A DNA stretch of 22,440 nucleotides, from positions 1 through 22,440 of the forward strand of contig JAQSCR010000401.1 in the NCBI GenBank assembly GCA_029945495.1. The letters run 5' to 3'. This DNA comes from Pseudolabrys sp. (GTDB lineage Bacteria > Pseudomonadota > Alphaproteobacteria > Rhizobiales > Xanthobacteraceae). The position numbers and the translations under genes are program-made. Within the stretch, counting starts at the first letter, position 1. Every line of letters starts with the position of its first letter. This document shows positions 1 through 7,815 of this stretch, piece after piece. Under the pieces are notes generated by a model. The model saw nothing but the letters and a program-made list of their open reading frames with translations, had not been told where the DNA came from and did not search any database.

Positions 1-1
1 C

Positions 2-427
2 GATCCGACCCAGAACCAGCAGGGCCTGCTGGTCGGCAATTTCCTGGCGGTGCTCGGCATCGCGCTGATCTTCGCGACCGACATGCATCATCTGGTGATC
101 GCGGCGCTCAACGACAGCTATTACATTTTCGCGCCCGGCGAAGTGCCGATCGTCAGCGATATCGCGCAGCACATCACCCAGGTTGTCGCCGGGTCATTCA
201 AGATCGGCATCCAGCTGTCGGCGCCGTTCCTGGTGTTCGGCCTGTTGTTCAATCTCGGCCTCGGCGTGCTGTCGCGGCTGATGCCGCAGATGCAGGTGTT
301 CTTCATCGGCCTGCCGCTGTCGATTCTGCTCGGCCTGTTGCTGCTGTTGTTTGTGATCGGCGCCATGATGGGCACGTTCACCGGCTATGTCGAAGGCGTG
401 CTCAACGATCTCGCGCCGGGGCGCTGA
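2..427 (+). CDS. fliR: Flagellar biosynthesis protein FliR, C-terminal part
   Basis: This is the 3' part of fliR, open from the first base and cut by the window edge, so the true start is not visible. FliR is an inner-membrane part of the flagellar type III export gate and works with FliP, FliQ and FlhB. The visible residues begin with a polar loop (DPTQNQQG), followed by hydrophobic segments typical of the FliR C-terminus. These include the LSAPFLVFGLLFNLGLGVL stretch, a short QMQVFFIGLP loop and a last long hydrophobic helix. An internal ATG at 50 is in frame but is not the start. flhB follows 12 bases downstream, which fits one flagellar export operon. Family assignment is by recognition. 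Confidence 0.93.
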   Translation, partial: DPTQNQQGLLVGNFLAVLGIALIFATDMHHLVIAALNDSYYIFAPGEVPIVSDIAQHITQVVAGSFKIGIQLSAPFLVFGLLFNLGLGVLSRLMPQMQVFFIGLPLSILLGLLLLLFVIGAMMGTFTGYVEGVLNDLAPGR

Positions 428-439
428 CGGGAACCGTCC

Positions 440-1507
440 ATGGCAGAAGAAGCCGACACAACCGACAAAACAGAAGACCCAACACAAAAGAAGTTGGACG
501 ACGCGCATTTGCGCGGCGACGTCGTCAAGAGTCAGGAAGTCAACAACTGGTTCATCATCGCCGGCGGCACTTTGGTGCTGATGTCGTTTGCCGGCAGTAT
601 GACCGACGGCCTGACCGCGACTTTGCGCGGGCTGATCGCCAATTCCTACAGGATCAGCATGGACGGTCCGGCGCTGCCGGGGCTGTTCCAGAAGCTCGGC
701 CTCGAGATGCTCGCGGCGATGGCGATGCCGTTTCTGGTGCTGATGCTGGCCGCGCTCGCCGGCAACCTGCTTCAGCATAAACTGGTCTGGTCGGCCGAAG
801 GCCTGATGCCGAAGTTTTCCAAAATCTCGCCGATGGCGGGATTCAAGCGGCTGTTCTCCAAACAGTCGCTGGCGAATTTCGCCAAGGGCATCGCCAAGCT
901 GGTCATCCTCGGCGCCATCATGGTGTCGCTGATGTGGCCCGAGAAGGACCGCATGGAAGGGTTGGTGCGCACCGATGTGATGGCGCTGTTGCCGTTCACG
1001 CAGACACTCGCTTTGAAGCTGATGGGCGCGGTGGTGGCGCTGCTCGGCGTCGTCGCGGCCGCCGATTATTTCTTCCAGTACCGCACCTGGTTCGGCAGGC
1101 AGAAGATGTCGCTGCAGGAAATCAAAGAGGAGTTCAAGCAGAGCGAAGGCGACCCGACCATCAAGGGCAAGTTGCGCAACTTGCGCCAGCAGCGTTCGCG
1201 CAAGCGCATGATGGCGGCGGTGCCGAAGGCCTCGGTCATCATCACCAACCCGACCCACTACGCCATCGCCCTGCAATACGAGCGCGGCATGGAGGCGCCG
1301 ATTTGCGTCGCCAAGGGCATGGACGCCATCGCCTTGAAGATCCGCGAGGTCGCCGGCAAACATGGCATTCCGATCGTCGAAAACCCGCCGCTGGCCCGCG
1401 CCCTGCACGCCACCGTCGATATCGACGAGGCGATCCCGGCCGAGCACTACAAGGCGGTGGCCGAGGTCATCAGCTATGTCATGAAACTACGTCGAAGTCG
1501 GCTATAG
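440..1507 (+). CDS. flhB: Flagellar export switch protein FlhB
   Basis: FlhB is the membrane switch of the flagellar type III export apparatus; its cytoplasmic domain cleaves itself to change export from rod/hook to filament substrates. The 355-aa protein has the usual length. It opens with the conserved charged start (TEDPTQKKLDDAHLRG), has about four hydrophobic segments within residues 34-220, and ends with a cytoplasmic domain carrying the autocleavage motif NPTH at residues 270-273. The downstream VENPPLARAL motif of the family is also present. The ATG at 440 follows fliR by 12 bases, with a weak GGGAA upstream. The stop codon lies in the centre of a perfect 28-bp palindrome (1491-1518). 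Confidence 0.96.
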   Translation: MAEEADTTDKTEDPTQKKLDDAHLRGDVVKSQEVNNWFIIAGGTLVLMSFAGSMTDGLTATLRGLIANSYRISMDGPALPGLFQKLGLEMLAAMAMPFLVLMLAALAGNLLQHKLVWSAEGLMPKFSKISPMAGFKRLFSKQSLANFAKGIAKLVILGAIMVSLMWPEKDRMEGLVRTDVMALLPFTQTLALKLMGAVVALLGVVAAADYFFQYRTWFGRQKMSLQEIKEEFKQSEGDPTIKGKLRNLRQQRSRKRMMAAVPKASVIITNPTHYAIALQYERGMEAPICVAKGMDAIALKIREVAGKHGIPIVENPPLARALHATVDIDEAIPAEHYKAVAEVISYVMKLRRSRL

Positions 1508-1556
1508 CCGACTTCGACCAATTAATATTGCCGATCTCGGGTAAACCCGAGATCGG
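1491..1556. repeat. Three-hairpin repeat element, copy 1
   Basis: There are three consecutive inverted repeats. Hairpin A (1491-1518) is a perfect 28-bp palindrome with arms GTCGAAGTCGGC / GCCGACTTCGAC. A short AT-rich hairpin follows (1519-1530, CAAT-TAAT-ATTG). Hairpin B (1531-1556) has arms CCGATCTCGGG / CCCGAGATCGG around TAAA. A second copy lies inverted at 17096-17155, with paired base changes in the stems. The element begins inside the end of flhB and may serve as its 3' processing or termination structure, but it lacks the T-run of an ordinary terminator. Smaller hairpins continue at 1574-1588 (GCCGGT-AAA-ACCGGC) and 1606-1618 (CGGG-CAAAA-CCCG). Confidence 0.8.
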
Positions 1557-1674
1557 GCGCGCGGTGCACAGGTAGCCGGTAAAACCGGCGATACCACGCA
1601 AAACGCGGGCAAAACCCGGATTGCCGGGGTCCGGCCCTTGCGCCGGTGGGGCGGCTTAAGGCACTGAAAGAGTC

Positions 1675-4320
1675 ATGGCAGGCCACGATCTTGCAAACGA
1701 CCCGGTCAAAGGTCCGGTGAAAGACCCGGCCACCCAGCGCGCCGCGTCGGAGAGCCGCGACGAGCCGGCGCTCGCCGTCGGGCGGCGGGCCTTCGACAAG
1801 AGCCAGAGCGCGCCGCGCTCGGGGTCGATCGGCATGGTTTTGCTGGTGGCGCTGCTTTTGGTCGCCGCCGCCGCCGGTCTCATCTATATCGGCCCGGATT
1901 ACGCCGAGACCTACATTCTGGCGCTTTTGGCGGTGCTGGGCACCATCGGCGTGTTCGCGCTGTTCGCCATGGCTTCCGGCATCATGCGGATGGCCTCGAA
2001 GGACCAGGGCAATCCGCTGTTGAAGGCGGTGGTCGACAACGCCTTCGACGGCATCGTCGTCACCGACCAGGCGGGCCGCGTGTTCTACGCCAACGCCACC
2101 TATCTCGACCTGATCGGCGCCGGCGACGACAGCGACGTGCGGCCGATCGAGCGGGTGTTCATCGGCGACCCGGACGTGTCGGAATCGATCTACCGCCTGC
2201 TCAAGGCCGCGCGCGAGCAGCGCCGGTCGATGGAGGAGGTGCGCATCGCCAATGCGACCGGCGAGCCGGCGCGCTGGCTGCGCATGCGGGTGCGTCCTTT
2301 GGGCACCGGCAGGCACGATTCCAAGATGACGGTGTGGTCGATCGCCGACGTCACCCGCGAGCGCGAGCGCCAGGAGAATGTGTTCCAGGAACTGCAGCAC
2401 GCCATCGATTATCTCGACCACGCACCGGCCGGCTTCTTCTCGGTCGATGGCAAGGGCGACATTGTCTATCTCAATGCCACCCTGGCGGAGTGGCTCGATC
2501 ACGATCTGGCGCAGGTCGGCGCCGGCTCGCTCAAGCTCAGCGATATCGTCGCCGGCGAAGGCGCGGCGCTGTTGACCACGCTCAATGCCGCGCCCGGCGA
2601 CGTGAAGACCGAAGTGCTCGATCTCGATCTGCGCACGCGCTCCGGCAAGCCGGTGCCGGTGCGGTTGTTTCATAAAGTGGCGTTCGGCGCCGACGGCGCG
2701 CCCGGAGTGTCGCGCACCTTGGTGCTCAATCGTGCAAGGGACGACGGCACCGATCCGCAGCGCGCCGCCGAAGTGCGCTTCATGCGCTTCTTCCAGAACA
2801 CACCGATGGCGATCGCGACCGTCGATAAAGTCGGCGGCATCGCCCGCAGCAATGCGCGCTTCGCCTCGGCCTTCGAGGGCCTGCTGTCGGGTGGCCGTTC
2901 GATCCTCTCGGTGGTGGCCGAACGCGACCGGCCGGCGCTCGAGGCGGCGATCGCCAAGGCGGCGTCCGGGCAGGGCGACATCGCGCCGGTCGAAGCGGCG
3001 CTTGACGGCAAGGACGAGCGCTGGGCGAGTTTCTTCGTCTCGGCGGTCGAGGAAGAGGACCGCGACGGCGAGGCGGCGATCGTCTATGCGCTGGAGACCA
3101 CGGCGCAACGCACGCTGGAGAACCGGTTCTATCAGCAGCAGAAGATGGAGTCGGTCGGCCAACTCGCCGGCGGCATCGCGCACGACTTCAACAACGTGCT
3201 GTCGGCCATCATGATGGCGACCGATTTCCTGCTGAATGCGCACAAGCCGACCGATCCGTCGTTCCAGGACATCATCCAGATCAAGCAGAACGCCAACCGC
3301 GCCGCGGCCTTGGTGCGGCAGTTGCTGGCCTTCTCGCGCAAGCAGACGTTGCGGCCGCAGGTGCTCGATCTCGGCGAGACGCTCAGCGATCTCGGCATGC
3401 TGCTCAAGCGGCTGATCGGCGAGAAGGTGACGCTCGACGTCGTGCATGGCCGCGACCTGTGGCCGGTCAAGGTCGACATTTCCCAGTTCGAGCAGGTGAT
3501 CGTCAATCTCGCGGTCAATGCGCGCGACGCCATGCCGGACGGCGGCAGACTGACGGTGCGCACCGCCAATGTGACGGCGGCGGACTGCGCCAAGTTCGGC
3601 CACAAGGGCTTGCCGACGGCCGACTACGTGCTGGTCGAGGTCAGCGACACCGGCGGCGGCATTCCGCAGGACATTATTGAAAAGATTTTCGAGCCGTTCT
3701 TCTCGACCAAGGAAGTCGGCAAGGGCACGGGCTTAGGGCTGTCGACGGTCTACGGCATCGTCAAGCAGACCGGCGGCTTCGTCTATGCCGACAGCGAGCC
3801 CGGCCGCACCTCGTTCCGCATCTTCCTGCCGCGGCACATTCCCGGCGTCGAAGACCAGCCGGTGCCGGCGGCGGCCACGGTGGCGCTCGAGGGCGCCGCG
3901 GCCGCGGCCGCCAATCTCGCCAAGTCGGCGGCCAGCGATCTGACCGGGCACGGCGTCATTCTACTGGTCGAAGACGAAGAGGGTTTGCGGGCGCTCAATG
4001 CACGCGGCCTGAAGTCACGCGGCTACACCGTGCTGGAAGCGGGCAACGGCGTCGAAGCGCTCGAAGTGCTGGCCGAGCACGGTCATGTCGATCTGGTGGT
4101 GTCGGACGTGGTGATGCCGGAAATGGACGGGCCGACACTGCTCAAGGAATTGCGCGCGCGCGATCCGAGCGTGAAGATTATTTTTGTTTCCGGTTACGCC
4201 GAAGAGGCCTTCGCCAAAAATCTGCCGAGCCAGGAGCAATACGCTTTCCTCGCCAAGCCGTTTACGCTCAAGCAACTGGTGGCGATCGTCAAAGAGACGT
4301 TGGCCGTGACGGCGCAGTAG
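1675..4320 (+). CDS. cckA: Cell-cycle hybrid histidine kinase CckA
   Basis: CckA is the bifunctional hybrid kinase/phosphatase that feeds phosphate through ChpT to the master regulator CtrA in alphaproteobacteria. The 881-aa product has two membrane segments (about residues 52-72 and 79-102), then PAS-like regions (about 110-240, 250-360 and 370-480). The DHp helix carries the phospho-accepting His503 in GGIAHDFNN. The ATPase domain shows an N box (Asn615 in NLAVNARDAMP), a G1 box (DTGGGI, 658-663) and a G2 box (GKGTGLGL, 682-689). The C-terminal receiver domain (about 760-880) has Asp811 in VVSDVVMPEMDG as the probable phosphoacceptor. GAAAGAG lies upstream of the ATG. Its place after fliR-flhB is common in Hyphomicrobiales and supports the call. 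Confidence 0.95.
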   Translation: MAGHDLANDPVKGPVKDPATQRAASESRDEPALAVGRRAFDKSQSAPRSGSIGMVLLVALLLVAAAAGLIYIGPDYAETYILALLAVLGTIGVFALFAMASGIMRMASKDQGNPLLKAVVDNAFDGIVVTDQAGRVFYANATYLDLIGAGDDSDVRPIERVFIGDPDVSESIYRLLKAAREQRRSMEEVRIANATGEPARWLRMRVRPLGTGRHDSKMTVWSIADVTRERERQENVFQELQHAIDYLDHAPAGFFSVDGKGDIVYLNATLAEWLDHDLAQVGAGSLKLSDIVAGEGAALLTTLNAAPGDVKTEVLDLDLRTRSGKPVPVRLFHKVAFGADGAPGVSRTLVLNRARDDGTDPQRAAEVRFMRFFQNTPMAIATVDKVGGIARSNARFASAFEGLLSGGRSILSVVAERDRPALEAAIAKAASGQGDIAPVEAALDGKDERWASFFVSAVEEEDRDGEAAIVYALETTAQRTLENRFYQQQKMESVGQLAGGIAHDFNNVLSAIMMATDFLLNAHKPTDPSFQDIIQIKQNANRAAALVRQLLAFSRKQTLRPQVLDLGETLSDLGMLLKRLIGEKVTLDVVHGRDLWPVKVDISQFEQVIVNLAVNARDAMPDGGRLTVRTANVTAADCAKFGHKGLPTADYVLVEVSDTGGGIPQDIIEKIFEPFFSTKEVGKGTGLGLSTVYGIVKQTGGFVYADSEPGRTSFRIFLPRHIPGVEDQPVPAAATVALEGAAAAAANLAKSAASDLTGHGVILLVEDEEGLRALNARGLKSRGYTVLEAGNGVEALEVLAEHGHVDLVVSDVVMPEMDGPTLLKELRARDPSVKIIFVSGYAEEAFAKNLPSQEQYAFLAKPFTLKQLVAIVKETLAVTAQ

Positions 4321-4327
4321 CGGGCGT

Positions 4328-4603
4328 TCAATAACAGGCCTGCGCCAGCCGCGCCTTTTCGAACACGACCATTCGCACGGTGCAAGGCAGCGCGCGCTTG
4401 CTGACCGCCGGTTGCGGTGGCGCCTGGAAAAAGCGGCGCTCCAGCATGGCGGCGGCCGGGCCAGTGTAAAGCGAAGTCACGTCGGGCGGTTGGTCGAACG
4501 GCTGCTGCCCGAAAGCTGTCAGTTTCGCCGAAGCCGGAACAGTTGCCGCCAGGGAAATCGCCGAAAAGCATATCGCCATCGCGATCGCGGTTTTCATCTG
4601 CAT
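4328..4603 (-). CDS. Small exported protein of unknown function
   Basis: A 91-aa product transcribed towards cckA, with only 7 bases between the two gene ends. The N-terminus is a clear Sec-type signal peptide: MKT, then a hydrophobic core, then VPASA as a probable cleavage site near residue 26. The mature part is about 65 residues, rich in Pro and Ala. Its two cysteines near the C-terminus (LPCTVRM and QACY) could form one disulfide after export. I do not recognise the family. Start choice: MQMKTA has two candidate ATGs two codons apart (4603 and 4597), and the second gives a more usual signal peptide. The reverse frames here are long but lack such features. Confidence 0.65.
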   Translation of the reverse strand: MQMKTAIAMAICFSAISLAATVPASAKLTAFGQQPFDQPPDVTSLYTGPAAAMLERRFFQAPPQPAVSKRALPCTVRMVVFEKARLAQACY

Positions 4604-4801
4604 AGCTCCATCGCCCCGAACTGGCAGTAGAACGCGGGGCGTGGCGTCCGAGTTCCGTGGCGCGGCAATGACATTCGTGTGAAACGCAAGCGGTAAAGGC
4701 CGGCTGCGGCTTAGCGGCGCACCGCTTCCCAGCCCTTACAAAGTGCCCGCCGCGCACCTATTGTCTCCTTTGCTGTATTTGCCCGGGAGGATACCTAGAC
4801 C

Positions 4802-5761
4802 ATGATACGCCACCGCTGGCTGATCGCGCTTGCCGCGATCGCGACTGTGTTCATTTTCGTTGCCGCCGATCACGCGGATGCCCGCGCGGGTCGAGGCGGC
4901 TCCATGGGAAGCCGTGGCGGCAGCACGTTTTCCGCGCCGCGAGCGACCCCCACCGCGCCCTCGACCGCCGCGCCGATCCAGCGCTCGACGACGCAGCCGA
5001 ATGCGGCGACGACCGGCGCAGCCGGCCAGGCAGCCCGTCCGGGCCTCCTGGGCGGCGGTCTGTTCGGCGGCGGCATGCTCGGCGGATTGGCTGCCGGGTT
5101 CATCGGCGCCGGCCTGTTCGGCATGCTGTTCGGTCACGGCATGTTTGGCGGCATGGGCGGCTTTGCCTCGATCCTCGGCCTGTTGCTGCAGATCGGCCTC
5201 GTGATCGTCGTCGCGCGGCTGGCCTTTGCCTGGTGGCAACGCCGCAATGCGCCGTCCTACGCGACGCAGGCGGCTTCGCCTGTGCCGGGCGCCGGACCGC
5301 AGGCTTTCGGCGGCTTGGGCTCGATGTTCGGCGGCAATGCTCCGGCGGCCCCCGCCGGCGAGCCGGTGACGCTCGACAAGGCCGACTACGACACGTTCGA
5401 GACGTTGCTCGCCGACGTTCAGGCCGCCTATTCGGCCGAGGACCTGTCGGCGCTGCGAGGCAAGGCGACGCCGGAGATGGTGTCGTACTTCGCCGAGGAA
5501 CTGGCCGACAATGCCAGCCGCGGCGTCATCAACCGCGTCACCGACGTCAAGCTGCTGCAGGGCGATCTGGCGGAAGCCTGGCGCGAGAACGGTCACGATT
5601 ACGCGACCGTCGCCATGCGCTTCGCGTTGACCGACACTACGGTGGAACGCGCCAGCGGCCGCACGGTCGAGGGCGGCAGCATGGGCGAGGTCACGGAACT
5701 GTGGACCTTCATGCGCACGCGCGGCGGCGGCTGGCTGCTCTCGGCCATTCAGCAGGCGTAG
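4802..5761 (+). CDS. Tim44-like domain membrane protein
   Basis: A 319-aa protein with an N-terminal signal or anchor segment (residues 5-24). A Ser/Thr/Pro/Ala-rich linker follows, then a glycine-rich hydrophobic stretch (81-118, GGGLFGGGMLGG) and a membrane helix (about 121-142, ending ARLAFAWWQRR). The C-terminal domain (about 189-319) matches Tim44-like proteins; it ends with the typical TELWTFMR...WLLSAIQQA pattern. In mitochondria this fold belongs to the import motor protein Tim44; in alphaproteobacteria homologues are inner-membrane proteins of uncertain role. GGGAGG precedes the ATG by about 11 bases. An intrinsic terminator follows at 5790. The domain call is by recognition and the function is unknown. 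Confidence 0.85.
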   Translation: MIRHRWLIALAAIATVFIFVAADHADARAGRGGSMGSRGGSTFSAPRATPTAPSTAAPIQRSTTQPNAATTGAAGQAARPGLLGGGLFGGGMLGGLAAGFIGAGLFGMLFGHGMFGGMGGFASILGLLLQIGLVIVVARLAFAWWQRRNAPSYATQAASPVPGAGPQAFGGLGSMFGGNAPAAPAGEPVTLDKADYDTFETLLADVQAAYSAEDLSALRGKATPEMVSYFAEELADNASRGVINRVTDVKLLQGDLAEAWRENGHDYATVAMRFALTDTTVERASGRTVEGGSMGEVTELWTFMRTRGGGWLLSAIQQA

Positions 5762-5789
5762 AAGTTCAAAGACGATTCGTTATGTGAGA

Positions 5790-5826
5790 AGGCGTCGCTC
5801 CCCAAAAAGGGGCGGCGCCTTTTTGC
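5790..5826. terminator. Strong intrinsic terminator, probably bidirectional
   Basis: A GC-rich stem runs from AGGCGTCG (5790-5797) to CGGCGCCT (5813-5820). A two-base bulge and an inner CCCC/GGGG pair surround a loop of A residues, and TTTTT follows. It sits between the converging ends of the Tim44-like gene and the PilZ gene. The A-rich loop cannot supply a T-run for the minus strand, so termination from that side would depend on the hairpin alone. Confidence 0.85.
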
Positions 5827-6173
5827 TATTCGAACGTCTTCACCGGCGTGGCATCGTAGCCTTCGGCGGGGAAGTCGGCGTCTATGTGCGGAACCAGGTC
5901 GACGCGCTCCTGCGGCGGCAGGCGCATTTCAAAATTGACGCCGATCTGGGTCGGCTGGCGCCAAACGACGCGGCACTGGCGCTGCGGCGCGCCGTTGCCC
6001 GAGAGAATCAAAGTGAAGCGGTCCGGAAGCTGCTCGGCGGTTTCGACATCGATGCGCGCTCCGGTGTCGGAGATGTCGGACAGGGTGCAGCCCTGCACCG
6101 CATCACCGTCAAGGACCAGCACGGCATGGTAGCGCATCGTGCGGCGGCGCGATCGGCGTTGATCTTTGCGCAT
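5826..6173 (-). CDS. Single-domain PilZ protein (c-di-GMP binding)
   Basis: A 115-aa protein made of little more than one PilZ domain. It carries the two c-di-GMP-binding elements of the family: a basic RxxxR cluster near the N-terminus (R7/R10/R11/R14 in RRSRRRTMR) and the D33-x-S35-x-x-G38 motif (DISDTGARI). The downstream CRVVWRQPTQIGVNFE matches the family's usual VVW...GVxF strand pair. Such proteins are cytoplasmic effectors that answer cyclic di-GMP, often in motility or surface behaviour. A diguanylate cyclase gene lies 1.6 kb away but is not in the same operon. The ATG at 6173 is chosen because the PilZ motif begins immediately after it. Confidence 0.88.
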   Translation of the reverse strand: MRKDQRRSRRRTMRYHAVLVLDGDAVQGCTLSDISDTGARIDVETAEQLPDRFTLILSGNGAPQRQCRVVWRQPTQIGVNFEMRLPPQERVDLVPHIDADFPAEGYDATPVKTFE

Positions 6174-6567
6174 GGGGGCTCGGCGTCCAGAAAGCGCGGC
6201 AGCGGAAAGCCGCGGGTTAAGTGTTTATTAATCCTGGCGGGCAGTGCGGTGCCCACCATAGCGGCAGCCGCGTTACCAATTGATAAAGTGGGATGGGCGC
6301 GTTTTGATTACCGCCCGGTTCCGCCGCCCGCACGGCGGAAAATGACAATTTGTCAGGCCGCCCTAGGGCTTGAGGGCTTCGGCCCGGCCCGGGCCGGCGT
6401 TGACCTAAAGCCGAAATCCGTTTATGTCGCCGGCCGCAACCTGGTTTTCGGCCTCACCTTGCTCGCTCGCCTCCCGGTCTTGGGCTGCGCTCCAAGTGAA
6501 CCTCCAAAACGCGGATGTTGCCGCCTGTGCGATGAGCGCGCCGGCGTTCAACGTGAAAGGAACTACG
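6174..6567 (+). promoter_or_regulatory. Intergenic region with candidate csp promoter and long leader
   Basis: A 394-base gap between the divergent PilZ and cold-shock genes with no convincing ORF. A possible sigma-70-type promoter lies at 6400-6427: TTGACC, 16 bases, TTATGT. It would give a leader of roughly 130 nt before the csp start, and long structured leaders are usual for cold-shock genes. A purine-rich GAAAGGA at 6555-6561 is the ribosome binding site. The promoter match is only moderate, and the reading frame upstream of the csp ATG is fortuitously open. Confidence 0.4.
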
Positions 6568-6771
6568 ATGCCCGTCGGAACTGTGAAGTTCTTCAATACC
6601 CAAAAAGGTTTCGGTTTCATCCAGCCGGACGATGGCTCCAAGGATGTGTTCGTACACATCAGCGCGGTAGAGAAGGCCGGCATGCGTTCTTTGGCCGAAG
6701 GCCAGAAGATCAGCTTCGAGATCGTCACCGAGCGCGGCAAGCAGGCGGCGGGCAATCTGCAGTCGGCGTGA
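6568..6771 (+). CDS. cspA: Cold-shock protein, CspA family
   Basis: A 67-aa single cold-shock domain: an OB-fold protein that binds single-stranded RNA and DNA and acts as an RNA chaperone. Both nucleic-acid-binding motifs are intact: RNP1-like KGFGFIQ (residues 13-19) and RNP2-like VFVHIS (about 28-33). The start MPVGTVKFFN is typical of the family, so I use the ATG at 6568, which has GAAAGGA seven bases upstream. A longer in-frame opening from 6424 would add 48 atypical residues and is rejected. A strong terminator follows, so this is a single-gene transcript. Several paralogues are normal in these genomes, so the symbol is a family label. Confidence 0.95.
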   Translation: MPVGTVKFFNTQKGFGFIQPDDGSKDVFVHISAVEKAGMRSLAEGQKISFEIVTERGKQAAGNLQSA

Positions 6772-6799
6772 GCCAGTGCGCAGTCGATTGATATTAACG

Positions 6800-6829
6800 A
6801 AAGCCCGGCGGCAACGCCGGGCTTTTTTG
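6800..6829 (+). terminator. Intrinsic terminator of the csp gene
   Basis: A perfect 10-bp stem AAGCCCGGCG (6801-6810) / CGCCGGGCTT (6815-6824) with a GCAA tetraloop, followed by a T-run. It lies 29 bases after the csp stop codon. Confidence 0.92.
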
Positions 6830-6958
6830 TTGGCGGCGGCGCGGGGGCGGCCGCCTGCGACAAGGTGCGCCGGCACCGTGCGGAATAGGACGCGCGCGCC
6901 GGGGTTCAGCCTTCGTGATGGCGCGGCGATAACGCCGCGGCCCGCCGGGAGGTACCCT

Positions 6959-7612
6959 ATGAATACTCGAAGCCTGAGCCTGTCCCTGACCGCGATCCTG
7001 TTGTGCTGCGGTGCGTTCGCGCCGCCGGTTGCTGCGCAGCAAGCCAACATGACCTTCTTCATCACCAGCGAAGGGCTGGGCAAGGGCGCCGACCTCGGCG
7101 GCCTCGCCGGCGCCGACGCGCATTGTCAAAAGCTCGCCGGCGCAGCCGCGGCAGGCAAGACCTGGCGGGCTTATCTCTCCACCCAGGGCGCGGGCGCGGT
7201 GAATGCGCGCGACCGCATCGGCAAGGGTCCCTGGGTCAACGCCAAGGGCGTGACCATCGCCAAGGACGTCGCCGAACTGCATGGCAGCAACAATCTGACC
7301 AAGCAGACCGCGCTGTCGGAAAAAGGCGACATGATCAACGGTCGCGGCGACACGCCGAACCGGCATGACATCCTGACCGGGTCGCAAGCCGACGGCACGG
7401 CGTTTCCGCCCGACAAGGACATGACCTGCAAGAACTGGACGAGCAGTACGGACGGCACCGCCATGCTCGGCCATTCCGACCGCACCGGGCTCGACGAGTC
7501 GGCGCCCGCCAAGTCATGGAACACGTCGCATCCGACGCGTGGCGGCTGCACCCAGGACAATCTGAAAAGTACCGGCGGCGCCGGCCTGCTGTACTGCTTC
7601 GCCGCGAACTAG
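6959..7612 (+). CDS. Secreted protein with endostatin/C-type-lectin-like domain
   Basis: A 217-aa protein with a Sec signal peptide (residues 1-26; hydrophobic LSLSLTAILLCCGAF, cleavage near VAAQ). The mature domain starts TFFITSEGLGKGADLGGL and keeps paired cysteines. Phrases such as ADAHCQKLA, TWRAYLST, DRIGKGPWVNAKG and CTQDNLKS...LLYCFA recall bacterial proteins of the collagen XV/XVIII endostatin-like (C-type lectin fold) group. The role in bacteria is unknown; an exported binding protein is plausible. The ATG at 6959 follows GGGAGG by a few bases; the frame is open further upstream, but only this start puts the signal peptide at the N-terminus. A terminator follows at 7644. Confidence 0.75.
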   Translation: MNTRSLSLSLTAILLCCGAFAPPVAAQQANMTFFITSEGLGKGADLGGLAGADAHCQKLAGAAAAGKTWRAYLSTQGAGAVNARDRIGKGPWVNAKGVTIAKDVAELHGSNNLTKQTALSEKGDMINGRGDTPNRHDILTGSQADGTAFPPDKDMTCKNWTSSTDGTAMLGHSDRTGLDESAPAKSWNTSHPTRGGCTQDNLKSTGGAGLLYCFAAN

Positions 7613-7643
7613 ATAGCGCGGCATCGGCGACTAAAAAAGCAGC

Positions 7644-7680
7644 AGCCCGACGGAGCAAGCCAGTTCCGCCGGGCTTTATC
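7644..7680 (+). terminator. Intrinsic terminator after the secreted protein gene
   Basis: Arms AGCCCGACGGA (7644-7654) and TCCGCCGGGCT (7665-7675) pair with one mismatch around a 10-base loop, followed by a short TTTA tract. It is 31 bases after the stop codon. Confidence 0.75.
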
Positions 7681-7815
7681 GTTCATAAATTCGGCGCGGC
7701 CTTTGTCACAATACGGACCGCTGGATTCTTTGACCGTTCGGCCGCTATAAACGCTCTGACCCGTGCGGCCCGGCCTCGACTTCCCAAACTGCCGCGTGGT
7801 CAGATAGCGACCACG

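Noticed and set aside
194..1447. 417-aa minus-strand frame opposite flhB
   Set aside because: It is the mirror of flhB in GC-rich DNA; the translation is His/Gln/Arg-rich low complexity, while flhB has all its family motifs.
1522..3603. 693-aa minus-strand frame opposite cckA
   Set aside because: Shadow frame caused by high GC third positions; cckA on the other strand shows complete kinase motifs.
7516..7815. N-terminal extension of the diguanylate cyclase frame
   Set aside because: It overlaps the end of the secreted-protein gene and its terminator, and is not protein-like; the ATG at 7816 starts the membrane region.
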